Of a DNA stretch of 50,240 bases, positions 39,842 through 47,920 are shown piece by piece. This DNA comes from Ruminiclostridium sp. GTDB lineage: Bacteria; Bacillota; Clostridia; Oscillospirales; Ruminococcaceae. A model generated the notes under the pieces. The model ran no database searches and was not told where the DNA came from. It saw nothing but the letters and a program-made list of their open reading frames with translations. A program made the translations under genes and the position numbers. The first letter of the stretch is position 1, and each line of letters begins with the position of its first letter. The stretch lies in the NCBI GenBank assembly GCA_017625405.1, contig JAGALB010000021.1:1-50240 (forward strand). Reading direction: 5' to 3'.

Positions 39842-41626
39842 ATGGAAAACGATCTTAAATTATGTATGGGCTGTATGTGCCGCAAGGAATACAGCGGCCC
39901 CTGTGAAATGTGCGGATATATGGACAATACCGCATATCTTCCTTCATATCTTGCCCCTAAAACCGTTCTTATGAACAGGTATATCATAGGCAGACTCCTT
40001 TCCCATAACGGTGAAGGCGCAGTATATATCGCCTACGACACCGAAAAGAACAAGGCGGTAGAAATCAAGGAATATATGCCTGATCTGCTGTGTACCAGAA
40101 AAAAGAACGAAAAGCAGATTACCGTAAATCCCGATGCACTCCCTCTTTACAAATCATATCTTTCTGAATATGCCGATCTTTACAAAACACTTATGAACAG
40201 CATAGAAACCGATTGTATCCAGAAGATATACGGCATTTTTTCGGAGAATAATACAGGCTATGTCGTTATGGAACACCTTACAGGTATTCCTCTTTCCGAA
40301 TACCTTGAAAAAACCGACGGCGTCATGGTATGGGAAAAGGCAAAGGAAATTTTCCCGCCTCTCTTTACCGCCCTCAATATGCTCCATAGCGCAACTATCG
40401 TTCACAGAGGCTTAAGCCCCGAATCTGTGTTTATCGACAACAGAGGAAAGCTAAAGCTGGGCGCTTTCGGAATTTCCGCAAGCCGTACCGCTGATTCAAG
40501 TCTTAACTGTGAGCTTTTCAGCGGATATGCCGCACCCGAACAGTATTCTGTTTCAGAACGCCAGGGCGGCTGGACGGATATATACGGTGTCAGCGCACTT
40601 CTCTACCGTGTGCTCACAGGTGTTTCGCCCCAGTCTGCCGACAAGCGTCTGCAGGAAGATACCCTCGCAGAGCCGTTCCTTGTAAACCATGCAGTTCCCC
40701 ATAATGTTTCACGTGCAATAATGTCAGGTCTTATGCTTGACAGCGGCGCACGTATACACAACGTGAATCTGCTTGTGTCAAAGCTGTTTGAAGAACCGAA
40801 GGAAAATGATATTTCCGATGGTCCCGTAAGACCTGCGGTAGCTATTGAGAACATTCCTTCTCCCGTAAAGCAGGAAAAGAAATCTCCCCAGAGAAAGCCG
40901 CAGCAGAAGACTGTAAAGAAATCAAAGAAGAAAAAGGAAAAATCTTCCAATGCGGGAACAATAGTCGGCGTTTCCATTTTCCTTATAATCGTTGTTGCCT
41001 TTATTGTGGCGATCATCTATTTTTCCGACCAGAGTCATCAGCCGGTAAATCCCGCAGCCACAACGACCACTGCGGTAACCACCACAACACATACAACCCC
41101 GCCTATAACAACAGTTCCTTCCACCGAAACAACTACGGAAGAAGCTGAAGAAAACGAGGAAATAATACTGCTTCCCAGCTTTGTTGACCGTTTCTACAAC
41201 ACTCTTGAATCACGATATTCGATTCTTGTTTTCGAGCCGATTTACGAGTATAACGCAGACTATGCCGCAGGAATCGTATTTGAACAGGATATTCCCGAAG
41301 GCACCGAGGTTTCAAGCGGTACTGTCATCACTCTTAAGGTAAGTAAGGGGCCTGACGCAGTTGCTCTTCCCGATTATCTGGGCAAAAAGGTAAAGGACTA
41401 TACCAAGGAGCTTGAAGAACTGGGTATCAGATATGAAACCGAAAAGGAAGAAACTACCGAGTTCAAGAAAAATTACGTTGTCCGCTGCGACAAGGAAGTG
41501 GGCGATATGATAAAGATTTCCGAGGACGAAACTGTAACGGTATATTATGCAGTCGCTCCCGAAAAATCCGAAGCAGAGACCGAAGCTCCGACGGAAGAAA
41601 ATCAGCCTGAACAGAGCGAAGAATAA
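39842..41626 (+). CDS. PASTA-domain transmembrane pseudokinase with N-terminal zinc knuckle
   Basis: 594 residues. A four-Cys knuckle (Cys8/Cys11 and Cys21/Cys24) precedes a Ser/Thr-kinase fold (about 45-310). The ATP-binding Lys76 in VEIKEY is kept, but the catalytic loop reads HRGLSPES (residues 188-195) instead of HRDLKPEN, and DFG is replaced by AFG (Ala208): both catalytic Asp and the metal-binding Asn are lost. A Lys-rich juxtamembrane part, one membrane helix (about 372-395), a Thr/Pro linker and two PASTA domains (about 445-580) follow. It should bind cell-wall muropeptides outside and signal without phosphotransfer. Start ATG 39842 (AAAGGA); an ATG at 39803 lies at the transcription start. 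Confidence 0.88.
   Translation: MENDLKLCMGCMCRKEYSGPCEMCGYMDNTAYLPSYLAPKTVLMNRYIIGRLLSHNGEGAVYIAYDTEKNKAVEIKEYMPDLLCTRKKNEKQITVNPDALPLYKSYLSEYADLYKTLMNSIETDCIQKIYGIFSENNTGYVVMEHLTGIPLSEYLEKTDGVMVWEKAKEIFPPLFTALNMLHSATIVHRGLSPESVFIDNRGKLKLGAFGISASRTADSSLNCELFSGYAAPEQYSVSERQGGWTDIYGVSALLYRVLTGVSPQSADKRLQEDTLAEPFLVNHAVPHNVSRAIMSGLMLDSGARIHNVNLLVSKLFEEPKENDISDGPVRPAVAIENIPSPVKQEKKSPQRKPQQKTVKKSKKKKEKSSNAGTIVGVSIFLIIVVAFIVAIIYFSDQSHQPVNPAATTTTAVTTTTHTTPPITTVPSTETTTEEAEENEEIILLPSFVDRFYNTLESRYSILVFEPIYEYNADYAAGIVFEQDIPEGTEVSSGTVITLKVSKGPDAVALPDYLGKKVKDYTKELEELGIRYETEKEETTEFKKNYVVRCDKEVGDMIKISEDETVTVYYAVAPEKSEAETEAPTEENQPEQSEE
40705..40720 (+). other. parS-like 16-mer inside the pseudokinase gene
   Basis: TGTTTCACGTGCAATA agrees with the Bacillus parS consensus TGTTTCACGTGAAACA at 14 of 16 positions, with the two differences in the right half. 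A ParB-family gene lies 16 kb away. Binding is unproven. Confidence 0.3.
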
Positions 41627-41657
41627 CGGATGTACACCGAAAGGACAAAAAGAAAGA

Positions 41658-42797
41658 ATGGATTTAAATGAAATCCGCAAGGATATCGACGCCATTGACG
41701 ACCAGATTGTAAAGCTGCTTGAACAGCGTTCGCAGTTGGCAGTTGATGTAGCTAAATACAAGAGAGAAAATCATATGCAGGTAATGCAGCAGGGCCGTGA
41801 GCAGTTCATTATTGACAGGATAAGAGATGCTGTCAGCGATGAAATGAAGAACAGTGCTGAAATAACCTTCACCACTATAATGGACCTGTCAAAATGCCGT
41901 CAGCATCATCTGCTGACCGAAAAAAGGGATTTTCACATTCACAAGCCCATGAGCGGCAGACCTCTTGCAGCCACAGTCACAAAGGGCAGCTATTCCGCCG
42001 TTGCCTGCGACAGATTCTTTGACGGAAAATGCGACGTAACCTATGTAAAGCACTTTGAAGAGGTCTTTGAAATGGTTGAAAAGGGCGAAGTTGACTACGG
42101 TGTGCTTCCTCTGGTAAACTCTACCGCAGGTGATGTAACCGCTACCTATGATCTTATGGGTAAGTATAATTTCTACATCTGCAAAACCATTGATATATGC
42201 ATTTCCCATGTACTTGCCGCAAAGAAAGGCACAAAGCTTTCCGATGTAAAGAATGTGTTTTCTCACGAAATGGCAATACGTCAGTGCAGCGAATTCATAA
42301 ACGAAAACAACCTTAACCCCATTGAAGCAAGCACCACGGCAAAGGGTGCACAGATTGTTGCCAAAACTGATGAAACAGACTGTGCGGCTATCTGCTCTGC
42401 TCCCTGTGCAGAAATGAACGGACTTGAAATTATCGCCGACAATATTTCCGACATAAAGGACAACTACACACGCTTCATTCTTATTTCAAAGCGACTGGAG
42501 GTTACCGACAATGCGAATGTAATTTCTCTTTCGCTTACCCTTCCCCACACTCCCGGCAGCCTTTACAGACTCCTTACCCGCTTCTCCTACTGCGGACTCA
42601 ACCTTTCCAGAATCGAAAGTAAGCCTATGCCCAGCGGTTTTGCGGATATGAAGGATGACGCCTTTGACTTTATCTTCTATCTGGATTTTATCGGAAGTAT
42701 CAGGGATGACGGCGTTGTAAAGCTTCTGAACAACCTTGAAGATGAAATGAAATATTACCGTTTTCTCGGGAATTACGAAGAAATACGGGAACAGTAA
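41658..42797 (+). CDS. pheA: Bifunctional chorismate mutase/prephenate dehydratase (P-protein)
   Basis: 379 residues. It makes phenylpyruvate from chorismate for phenylalanine synthesis. Domain order: AroQ chorismate mutase (about 1-90: LNEIRKDIDAIDDQIVKLLEQR), prephenate dehydratase (about 105-285, with NSTAGDV and DNYTRFILIS), and an ACT regulatory domain (LPHTPGSLYRLLTRFSYCGLN, about 290-370) for feedback by phenylalanine. ATG 41658 follows AAAGGA; the frame also runs further upstream through the end of the pseudokinase gene without a ribosome site. A terminator follows and overlaps the next promoter. Confidence 0.93.
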   Translation: MDLNEIRKDIDAIDDQIVKLLEQRSQLAVDVAKYKRENHMQVMQQGREQFIIDRIRDAVSDEMKNSAEITFTTIMDLSKCRQHHLLTEKRDFHIHKPMSGRPLAATVTKGSYSAVACDRFFDGKCDVTYVKHFEEVFEMVEKGEVDYGVLPLVNSTAGDVTATYDLMGKYNFYICKTIDICISHVLAAKKGTKLSDVKNVFSHEMAIRQCSEFINENNLNPIEASTTAKGAQIVAKTDETDCAAICSAPCAEMNGLEIIADNISDIKDNYTRFILISKRLEVTDNANVISLSLTLPHTPGSLYRLLTRFSYCGLNLSRIESKPMPSGFADMKDDAFDFIFYLDFIGSIRDDGVVKLLNNLEDEMKYYRFLGNYEEIREQ

Positions 42798-42824
42798 AGA
42801 TTTGTTAAAATATTTTCAAAAAAA

Positions 42825-42856
42825 GACGCAAAAGACTTGTTTTTTGCGCCTTTTTA
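42825..42856 (+). terminator. Terminator of pheA
   Basis: GC-capped stem (GACGCAAAA with TTTTTTGCGCC) then TTTTT. It overlaps the -35 box of the next promoter. Confidence 0.75.
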
Positions 42857-42865
42857 TTGTATAAT
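42837..42865 (+). promoter_or_regulatory. Sigma-A promoter of the transcarboxylase-like operon
   Basis: TTGTTT, 17 bp, TATAAT. The -35 region lies inside the pheA terminator stem. Confidence 0.65.
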
Positions 42866-42937
42866 ATATTATAGTAAATTATCATGGGGTCTTATGTGGA
42901 TTCCATTCAAAAAATAAACGACTGGAGGATTTCTCAA

Positions 42938-44305
42938 GTGGAAAAAAAGACATTGGCTGAGATGGAGCAGGCGCTCACTGACAGCAAAGCAAGACAAAGA
43001 CTTGTTTCTCTTTTTGACGAGGACAGCTTTGTTGAAATTGATAAGTTTGTTTCTCCCGACGGCGAAACAGCAGGCGTAATCACAGGCTACGGTCTGGTTG
43101 AAGGCGCACCCGTTTACGCATTCTCACAGGATATCACCGTCAAGGGCGGTGCAATGTGCAAGGCTTCTGCGGCAAAAATCACAAAGATGTACGATTTAGC
43201 TGTAAAGAACGGCGCTCCCGTTGTAGGTATCTACGACAGCAAGGGCGGCAATATCGCAGAGGGCGCAGCTACATTAAAGGCTTACGCAGACATGGCAGGC
43301 GCAGCTGCAAAGCTTTCCGGCGTTGTTCCCCAGATTTCTCTTGTGGCAGGCGTATGCGGCGGTGCAGCTGCTATGACAGCATGCATGGCTGACTTCGTTG
43401 TAATGACAGAAGCTGCTGAATTCTTCATGACAGCTCCCTTCGTTGCTGCCGACGGCAATGCAGAAGGCGCAGGCACAGCAGCAAACGCTATGAAGTCCGG
43501 CACAGCAGCTATCGTGGCAAAGGATGACGCAAAGGCTATTGCCGAAGTCAAGAAGCTTATCGGCATTCTCCCCTCCAACAATCTCGAACTTTCAGGCAAT
43601 GACTATTTCTCTGAAAATGATGTTGAAATCACAGACGGTCTTACAGGACTCGATATGATAAAGGCTATCGCTGACAAGGAAAGCGTTACAGAGCTTTACG
43701 CAGGCTTCGGCTCTGCTTCCGTAGTTGCACTGGGCAGCCTCAGCTGGAGAACAGCAGGCTTTGTTTCCGCTTCGGACAAGCTTACAGCCGCTGACAGCGC
43801 TAAGATTGCACGCTTTGTTTCCTTCTGCGACGCATTCTCTATTCCCGTTGTAACAATTCTCGACTGCGAAGGCTTCGACGGCAGCGTTGCCGCTGAGCTT
43901 GCAGGCAGTGTAAGAGATACAGCAAAGCTTGCTCAGGCTTACATGAGCGCTACAACAGCAAAGGTAACAGTTATCACAGGCAAGGCTTACGGCGCTGCTT
44001 ACTGTGCATTTGCTCCCGCAAGCGATATGGTAATTGCTCTCGAAAATGCGGTTATCTCTGCGGCAGCTCCCAAGGCAGCGGTTATCTTCTTAAAGGGCGA
44101 CGAGCTCAACGGCACAAACGAAGCTCAGCTTATCGCTGATTATGAAGCTACCGAAGCTTCTCCCTTCGCTCTCGCAGCACAGGGCAATGTTGACAGAATC
44201 ATTGAAGCTTACGAAACACGTGACGCAGTTCTCTCCGCAGTTGAAATGCTCAGCAGCAAGAGAGTTGATTCTCCCAAGAGAAAGCACATTAACTTTGTAT
44301 ATTAA
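42938..44305 (+). CDS. Acyl-CoA carboxyltransferase subunit (MmdA/PccB-like, 12S-type)
   Basis: 455 residues from GTG 42938, which has GGAGG nine bases upstream. An ATG at 42884 in the same frame would lie near the transcription start without a ribosome site; it is the alternative, giving 473 residues. The protein has the double crotonase-like fold of carboxyltransferases, with GGNIAEGAATLKAYADMAGA and GVCGGAAAMTACMADFVVM forming the N-terminal oxyanion hole and GKAYGAAYCAF in the second half. It would transfer CO2 between biotin and an acyl-CoA (methylmalonyl- or malonyl-CoA). First of three genes with the biotin carrier and the 5S-like subunit. Confidence 0.85.
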   Translation: MEKKTLAEMEQALTDSKARQRLVSLFDEDSFVEIDKFVSPDGETAGVITGYGLVEGAPVYAFSQDITVKGGAMCKASAAKITKMYDLAVKNGAPVVGIYDSKGGNIAEGAATLKAYADMAGAAAKLSGVVPQISLVAGVCGGAAAMTACMADFVVMTEAAEFFMTAPFVAADGNAEGAGTAANAMKSGTAAIVAKDDAKAIAEVKKLIGILPSNNLELSGNDYFSENDVEITDGLTGLDMIKAIADKESVTELYAGFGSASVVALGSLSWRTAGFVSASDKLTAADSAKIARFVSFCDAFSIPVVTILDCEGFDGSVAAELAGSVRDTAKLAQAYMSATTAKVTVITGKAYGAAYCAFAPASDMVIALENAVISAAAPKAAVIFLKGDELNGTNEAQLIADYEATEASPFALAAQGNVDRIIEAYETRDAVLSAVEMLSSKRVDSPKRKHINFVY

Positions 44306-44324
44306 TTGAAAGGACTTTAAGACA

Positions 44325-44696
44325 ATGAAAAGATACAATATCACAGTAAACGGCACAGCATATGATGTAACAGTTGAAGAAACAGACGCTTCCGCAGCAC
44401 CCGTAGCTGCAGCAGCTCCCGCTCCCGCACCCAAGAAGGCAGCAGCTCCCAAGGCAGCAGCCCCCGCAGGCGGCGCAGGCAATGTGAAGATTGAAGCTCC
44501 CATGCCCGGTACAGTTATGGATGTCAAGTTAAAGGTCGGCGATAAGGTTACAAACGGCACACCTATCGTAATTATCGAAGCTATGAAGATGGAAAACGAA
44601 ATCCCCGCTACTTGCGACGGTACAATCGCTTCTATCAATGTAAACAAGGGCGACTCTGTAAACACAGGCACACTTATCGCTACAATCAACGCATAA
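44325..44696 (+). CDS. Biotin carboxyl carrier protein (1.3S-type)
   Basis: 123 residues. The biotin-accepting lysine is Lys88 in EAMKMENEIP. An N-terminal part (MKRYNITVNGTAYDVTVEE) and a flexible Ala/Pro/Lys linker (about 22-51) precede the biotinyl domain (about 54-123). Length and lysine position are nearly those known for the 1.3S subunit of propionibacterial transcarboxylase (123 residues, Lys89). It lies 20 bp after the carboxyltransferase gene and 22 bp before the 5S-like gene, each with an AAAGGA-type ribosome site. Confidence 0.93.
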   Translation: MKRYNITVNGTAYDVTVEETDASAAPVAAAAPAPAPKKAAAPKAAAPAGGAGNVKIEAPMPGTVMDVKLKVGDKVTNGTPIVIIEAMKMENEIPATCDGTIASINVNKGDSVNTGTLIATINA

Positions 44697-44717
44697 TAAA
44701 CTGAAAGGACAAATAAA

Positions 44718-46115
44718 ATGGCACAGGTTAAAGTTACCGAAACCGTTCTCCGTGACGCACATCAGTCTCTGATTGCTACACGTATGACAATGGACGAAAT
44801 GCGTCCTATCTTAAGCACAATGGACAAGGTAGGCTTCCACTCAGTAGAATGCTGGGGCGGTGCTACATTTGACTCCTGCTTACGTTTCTTAAATGAAGAT
44901 CCCTGGGAAAGACTCAGAATAATCAAGAAGGAAATGCCCAATACAAAGCTTCAGATGCTTTTCCGCGGCCAGAATATGCTGGGCTACCGCCACTATGCTG
45001 ACGACGTTCTCGAATACTTCGTTCAGAAATCCGTTGCAAACGGTATCGACATTATCCGTATCTTCGACGCACTCAACGATATCAGAAACCTCGAAACAGC
45101 AGTAAAGGCAGCAAAGAAGGAAGGCGCACATACCCAGATCGCTATTTCCTATACATTAGGCGAAATCTTCACAAACGAATATTATGTTGATTACGCAAAG
45201 AAGATTGAAGCTGCAGGCGCAGACTCCATCTGCATCAAGGATATGGCTGCTCTCCTCACTCCTTACGAAACCGAAAAGCTTGTAAAGGCTCTCAAGGCTA
45301 ACGTAAAGATTCCGATTCAGCTTCATACACACTACACATCCGGTCTTGCTTCCATGTGCTTACTCAAGGGTATCGAAGCAGGCGTTGATATCATCGACAC
45401 AGCTATGTCTCCTCTTGCTCTCGGCACATCCCATGCTCCCACAGAGTCCATGGTTGCTGCTCTTGAAGGCACAGAATACGACACAGGTCTTGACTTAAAG
45501 CTTCTCACAGAAATCCGTGACTACTTCATGGGTCTTCGTAAGAAGTACATCGACAGCGGTCTTCTTGACCCCAAGATGCTTGCTGTTGACGCTAACGCAC
45601 TCATCTACCAGGTTCCCGGCGGTATGCTCAGTAACCTTCTTTCACAGTTAAAGCAGGCAGGCAAGTCTGACCAGTTCGAAGAAGTACTCAGAGAAGTACC
45701 CAGAGTTCGTGCAGACGCCGGTATGCCTCCTCTCGTAACTCCTACATCCCAGATCGTTGGTACACAGGCTGTATTCAATGTAATCCTCGGCGAACGCTAC
45801 AAGACAGTTACCAAGGAATTCAAGGGACTTGTAAAGGGTGAATACGGTAAGACTCCCGCTCCTATCAGCGCAGATTTCCGCAAGAAGATTCTCGGCGACG
45901 AAGCTCCTATCGAATGCCGTCCCGCAGACCTTATTGCTCCCGAACTTGACAAGCTCAAGGCTGACGCTGCAAAGTGGACAGAACAGGAAGAAGACGTATT
46001 AAGCTACGCTATGTTCGGTCAGGTTGCTGAAAAGTTCTTTGAAAAGCGCCGTGACAAGAACAACGGTATCGACAACGTTCACGCTGACAAGGCAAACAAG
46101 GTTATGCCCGTATAA
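44718..46115 (+). CDS. Pyruvate/oxaloacetate carboxyltransferase subunit (OadA/5S-type)
   Basis: 465 residues: a TIM-barrel carboxyltransferase (about 1-300) with metal ligands Asp13 in LRDAHQS, His203 and His205 in LHTHYTSG, and the carbamylated Lys174 in ICIKDMAAL; then the conserved C-terminal PYC/OADA domain. It stops before any biotinyl domain, which is provided by the separate carrier gene. No beta subunit of a sodium-pumping decarboxylase follows: the operon ends here. A soluble transcarboxylase is therefore more likely than a sodium-pump decarboxylase. Highly biased codons suggest strong expression. Confidence 0.9.
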   Translation: MAQVKVTETVLRDAHQSLIATRMTMDEMRPILSTMDKVGFHSVECWGGATFDSCLRFLNEDPWERLRIIKKEMPNTKLQMLFRGQNMLGYRHYADDVLEYFVQKSVANGIDIIRIFDALNDIRNLETAVKAAKKEGAHTQIAISYTLGEIFTNEYYVDYAKKIEAAGADSICIKDMAALLTPYETEKLVKALKANVKIPIQLHTHYTSGLASMCLLKGIEAGVDIIDTAMSPLALGTSHAPTESMVAALEGTEYDTGLDLKLLTEIRDYFMGLRKKYIDSGLLDPKMLAVDANALIYQVPGGMLSNLLSQLKQAGKSDQFEEVLREVPRVRADAGMPPLVTPTSQIVGTQAVFNVILGERYKTVTKEFKGLVKGEYGKTPAPISADFRKKILGDEAPIECRPADLIAPELDKLKADAAKWTEQEEDVLSYAMFGQVAEKFFEKRRDKNNGIDNVHADKANKVMPV

Positions 46116-46161
46116 AATCCACCGTATGGTGTAAGTACGTACAGTAATTTTATAGGTATTA

Positions 46162-46197
46162 TTGAGGGAAACCCTTTTGTAAAAGGGTTTCCCTCAA
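46162..46197. repeat. Palindrome 1 in the 46.1-46.4 kb gap
   Basis: Perfect 17-base arms with loop GT, beginning TTGAGGGAAACCC. No T-run of terminator type follows. Confidence 0.75.
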
Positions 46198-46224
46198 ACT
46201 CCTTTCCGAAAACTTCAAATATTA

Positions 46225-46261
46225 ATTACAGCCTGACAGGGCAAGCCTGTCAGGCTGTAAT
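46225..46261. repeat. Palindrome 2 in the 46.1-46.4 kb gap
   Basis: Perfect 16-base arms ATTACAGCCTGACAGG / CCTGTCAGGCTGTAAT with loop GCAAG. Confidence 0.75.
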
Positions 46262-46289
46262 TGATATTAAAAGTCTTTGGAAGGGGGTA

Positions 46290-46345
46290 CGGGGGATAAC
46301 CTTTCTACAGAAAGGTTTCCTCCGATAAATACATATAAAGCTTCT
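46290..46345. repeat. Palindrome 3, diverged copy of the 24269 repeat
   Basis: Imperfect palindrome around ACCTTTCT/AGAAAGGT followed by GATAAATACATATAAA, which corresponds to GATAATACGTATAAA after the 24269-24312 palindrome. Confidence 0.65.
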
Positions 46346-46372
46346 GTATGAGCATACCCATACGGTGGATTT

Positions 46373-47902
46373 TTAACTTTCCTTATGCTTGGGCTTTGGT
46401 GCGTTGGCAACCTTCTTCGCAAGCTCAAGTGACGAATATTCCTTTTCGCCTTCGGCAGGTGCTGCCGCACCGCTGCCGTCACGGAGTCTTGCAAGCGCTT
46501 CTACCGACTCGTTTGCCTTTGCCTTGCCCTTCTTTGGCTCAGGCTGTGCTTCAATAATAAGCTCAGGCTCAGCACCTATATACTGATTAACACTCTTTTC
46601 CATATGCTCATGATAACGGATAAGGTATTTCTCCGCAATCTCCTTTATGGGAACATATATCGGGTCTTCAGATTCCTTGATATTCTTGAACAATTCGTTA
46701 ATTTTTGCATCCATTTCAAAACGCAGGCGTTCTGCCACATATTTGTATGTAGCAGCCAGTGCAGGCGTATTGAGAATTGTGGTTGTGAACTCGATGAATC
46801 TGCGTTTATCCTTGTACTGAAGAAAATTGCAGGCATACACAATACTTTCGTAGTAGTTCGCAGAAATGATAACCTGATCATTTATCTTTGTTTCGCCTGC
46901 AAGCAGAAGCTGAAGGTGTTCGTCGGGAAGCTCAGAAATCGCAAAAGCCGATGCAAGCATTTCCGCATCGGGAAGCTTTTCGATATTATCCGAAATAAGC
47001 GATGAAATTCCCTTTACTCCGCCCTTTAAAACAAGGGGCTTGTCTGCCTTTGCACGTATTGCGGGATAGAACTCGGGAACAGATACACGGCGGTTAAGCA
47101 GGAAATTTTCAAGAACACTGCGTGAAATAGCTTCCAGAGGAAGCTTTGCATAGGGTGCGGAGAGCGCAAGAATGCGGTCTTTATCTGTGATTTCATCATG
47201 CAGATAAAGCACATCGCTTACGGGCTCGATTGTTATACAGGGGAAATCCTCACCTCTGGCAAGGCATGCACAGGCATTGGTGTGACCGCTTAAAAGCGCA
47301 GAAAACATACCTGTAAGATGATATGCAAGACCGCCTATGCGTCTTCCCTTTTTAATACGGGCAGCCGCTACGGAAATATTCTTCTCGCTGTACATTGAAA
47401 ATCCCTGTGTAGGCACAAGAAATGCAGGCGCAAACACCTTATTCTTTCCGATTGCGGGGATAGACGGAGCTGTGCCGTTGAGTTCATGTCTTACAAAGTA
47501 AGCATTCCAGAAAAAGTTTCCTGCCCCGTCAGTGGGATAAGCAGTTCCCTCATGGACGATATACAGTCCGTCCGTAAGCATTTCAAGAACAGGCTGCACC
47601 GCCTTTGCAAGAGGAACACCCTCATAGAAATAATCTTCCACAACGTGCTTGAGCTTAGTGCCCAGCACATTCTTACATTTATCAATGGACGAGTTCTGCC
47701 ATATCTGACGGTTTGAAGTTTCATCATCAGGACTGGAAATGCTGACAAGGCTTTCACTGCCCACAAACAGACTGCGGCGGACAGTTCCGGGATTTCTTGT
47801 TGTATCACATATACCTATGATACCTTTACCGTTCACAACATTGACCAGCAGGTATTCGCCCAGTATATTTCGTGAGGATTCTATTGTAATTGTAGGTTTC
47901 AA
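46373..47902 (-). CDS. Large cytosolic protein of unknown family
   Basis: 509 residues, no signal peptide or membrane helix. The N-terminal half is mixed strands and helices (ESLVSISSPDDETSNRQIWQ; DGLYIVHEGTAYPTDGAG); the middle and C-terminal parts are helical and end in a Lys/Ala/Glu-rich tail. The start is TTG 47902, supported by GGAGG at optimal spacing and by the lack of any nearby ATG. I recognise no catalytic motif. It follows the YcxB-like membrane protein gene after 18 bp, so both are probably in one operon. Confidence 0.72.
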   Translation of the reverse strand: MKPTITIESSRNILGEYLLVNVVNGKGIIGICDTTRNPGTVRRSLFVGSESLVSISSPDDETSNRQIWQNSSIDKCKNVLGTKLKHVVEDYFYEGVPLAKAVQPVLEMLTDGLYIVHEGTAYPTDGAGNFFWNAYFVRHELNGTAPSIPAIGKNKVFAPAFLVPTQGFSMYSEKNISVAAARIKKGRRIGGLAYHLTGMFSALLSGHTNACACLARGEDFPCITIEPVSDVLYLHDEITDKDRILALSAPYAKLPLEAISRSVLENFLLNRRVSVPEFYPAIRAKADKPLVLKGGVKGISSLISDNIEKLPDAEMLASAFAISELPDEHLQLLLAGETKINDQVIISANYYESIVYACNFLQYKDKRRFIEFTTTILNTPALAATYKYVAERLRFEMDAKINELFKNIKESEDPIYVPIKEIAEKYLIRYHEHMEKSVNQYIGAEPELIIEAQPEPKKGKAKANESVEALARLRDGSGAAAPAEGEKEYSSLELAKKVANAPKPKHKES

Positions 47903-47920
47903 AATTCTTTCCTCCGTTTT

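Larger units (their letters stand above)
46114..46373. terminator. Convergent terminator whose loop is filled by palindromic repeats
   Basis: Perfect 16-base arms AAAATCCACCGTATGG (46114-46129) and CCATACGGTGGATTTT (46358-46373) run from the stop codon of the 5S-like gene to the stop codon of the convergent gene. The 228 bases between hold three separate palindromes. The arms plus T-run look like a simple bidirectional terminator that was later opened by insertions. Confidence 0.6.
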
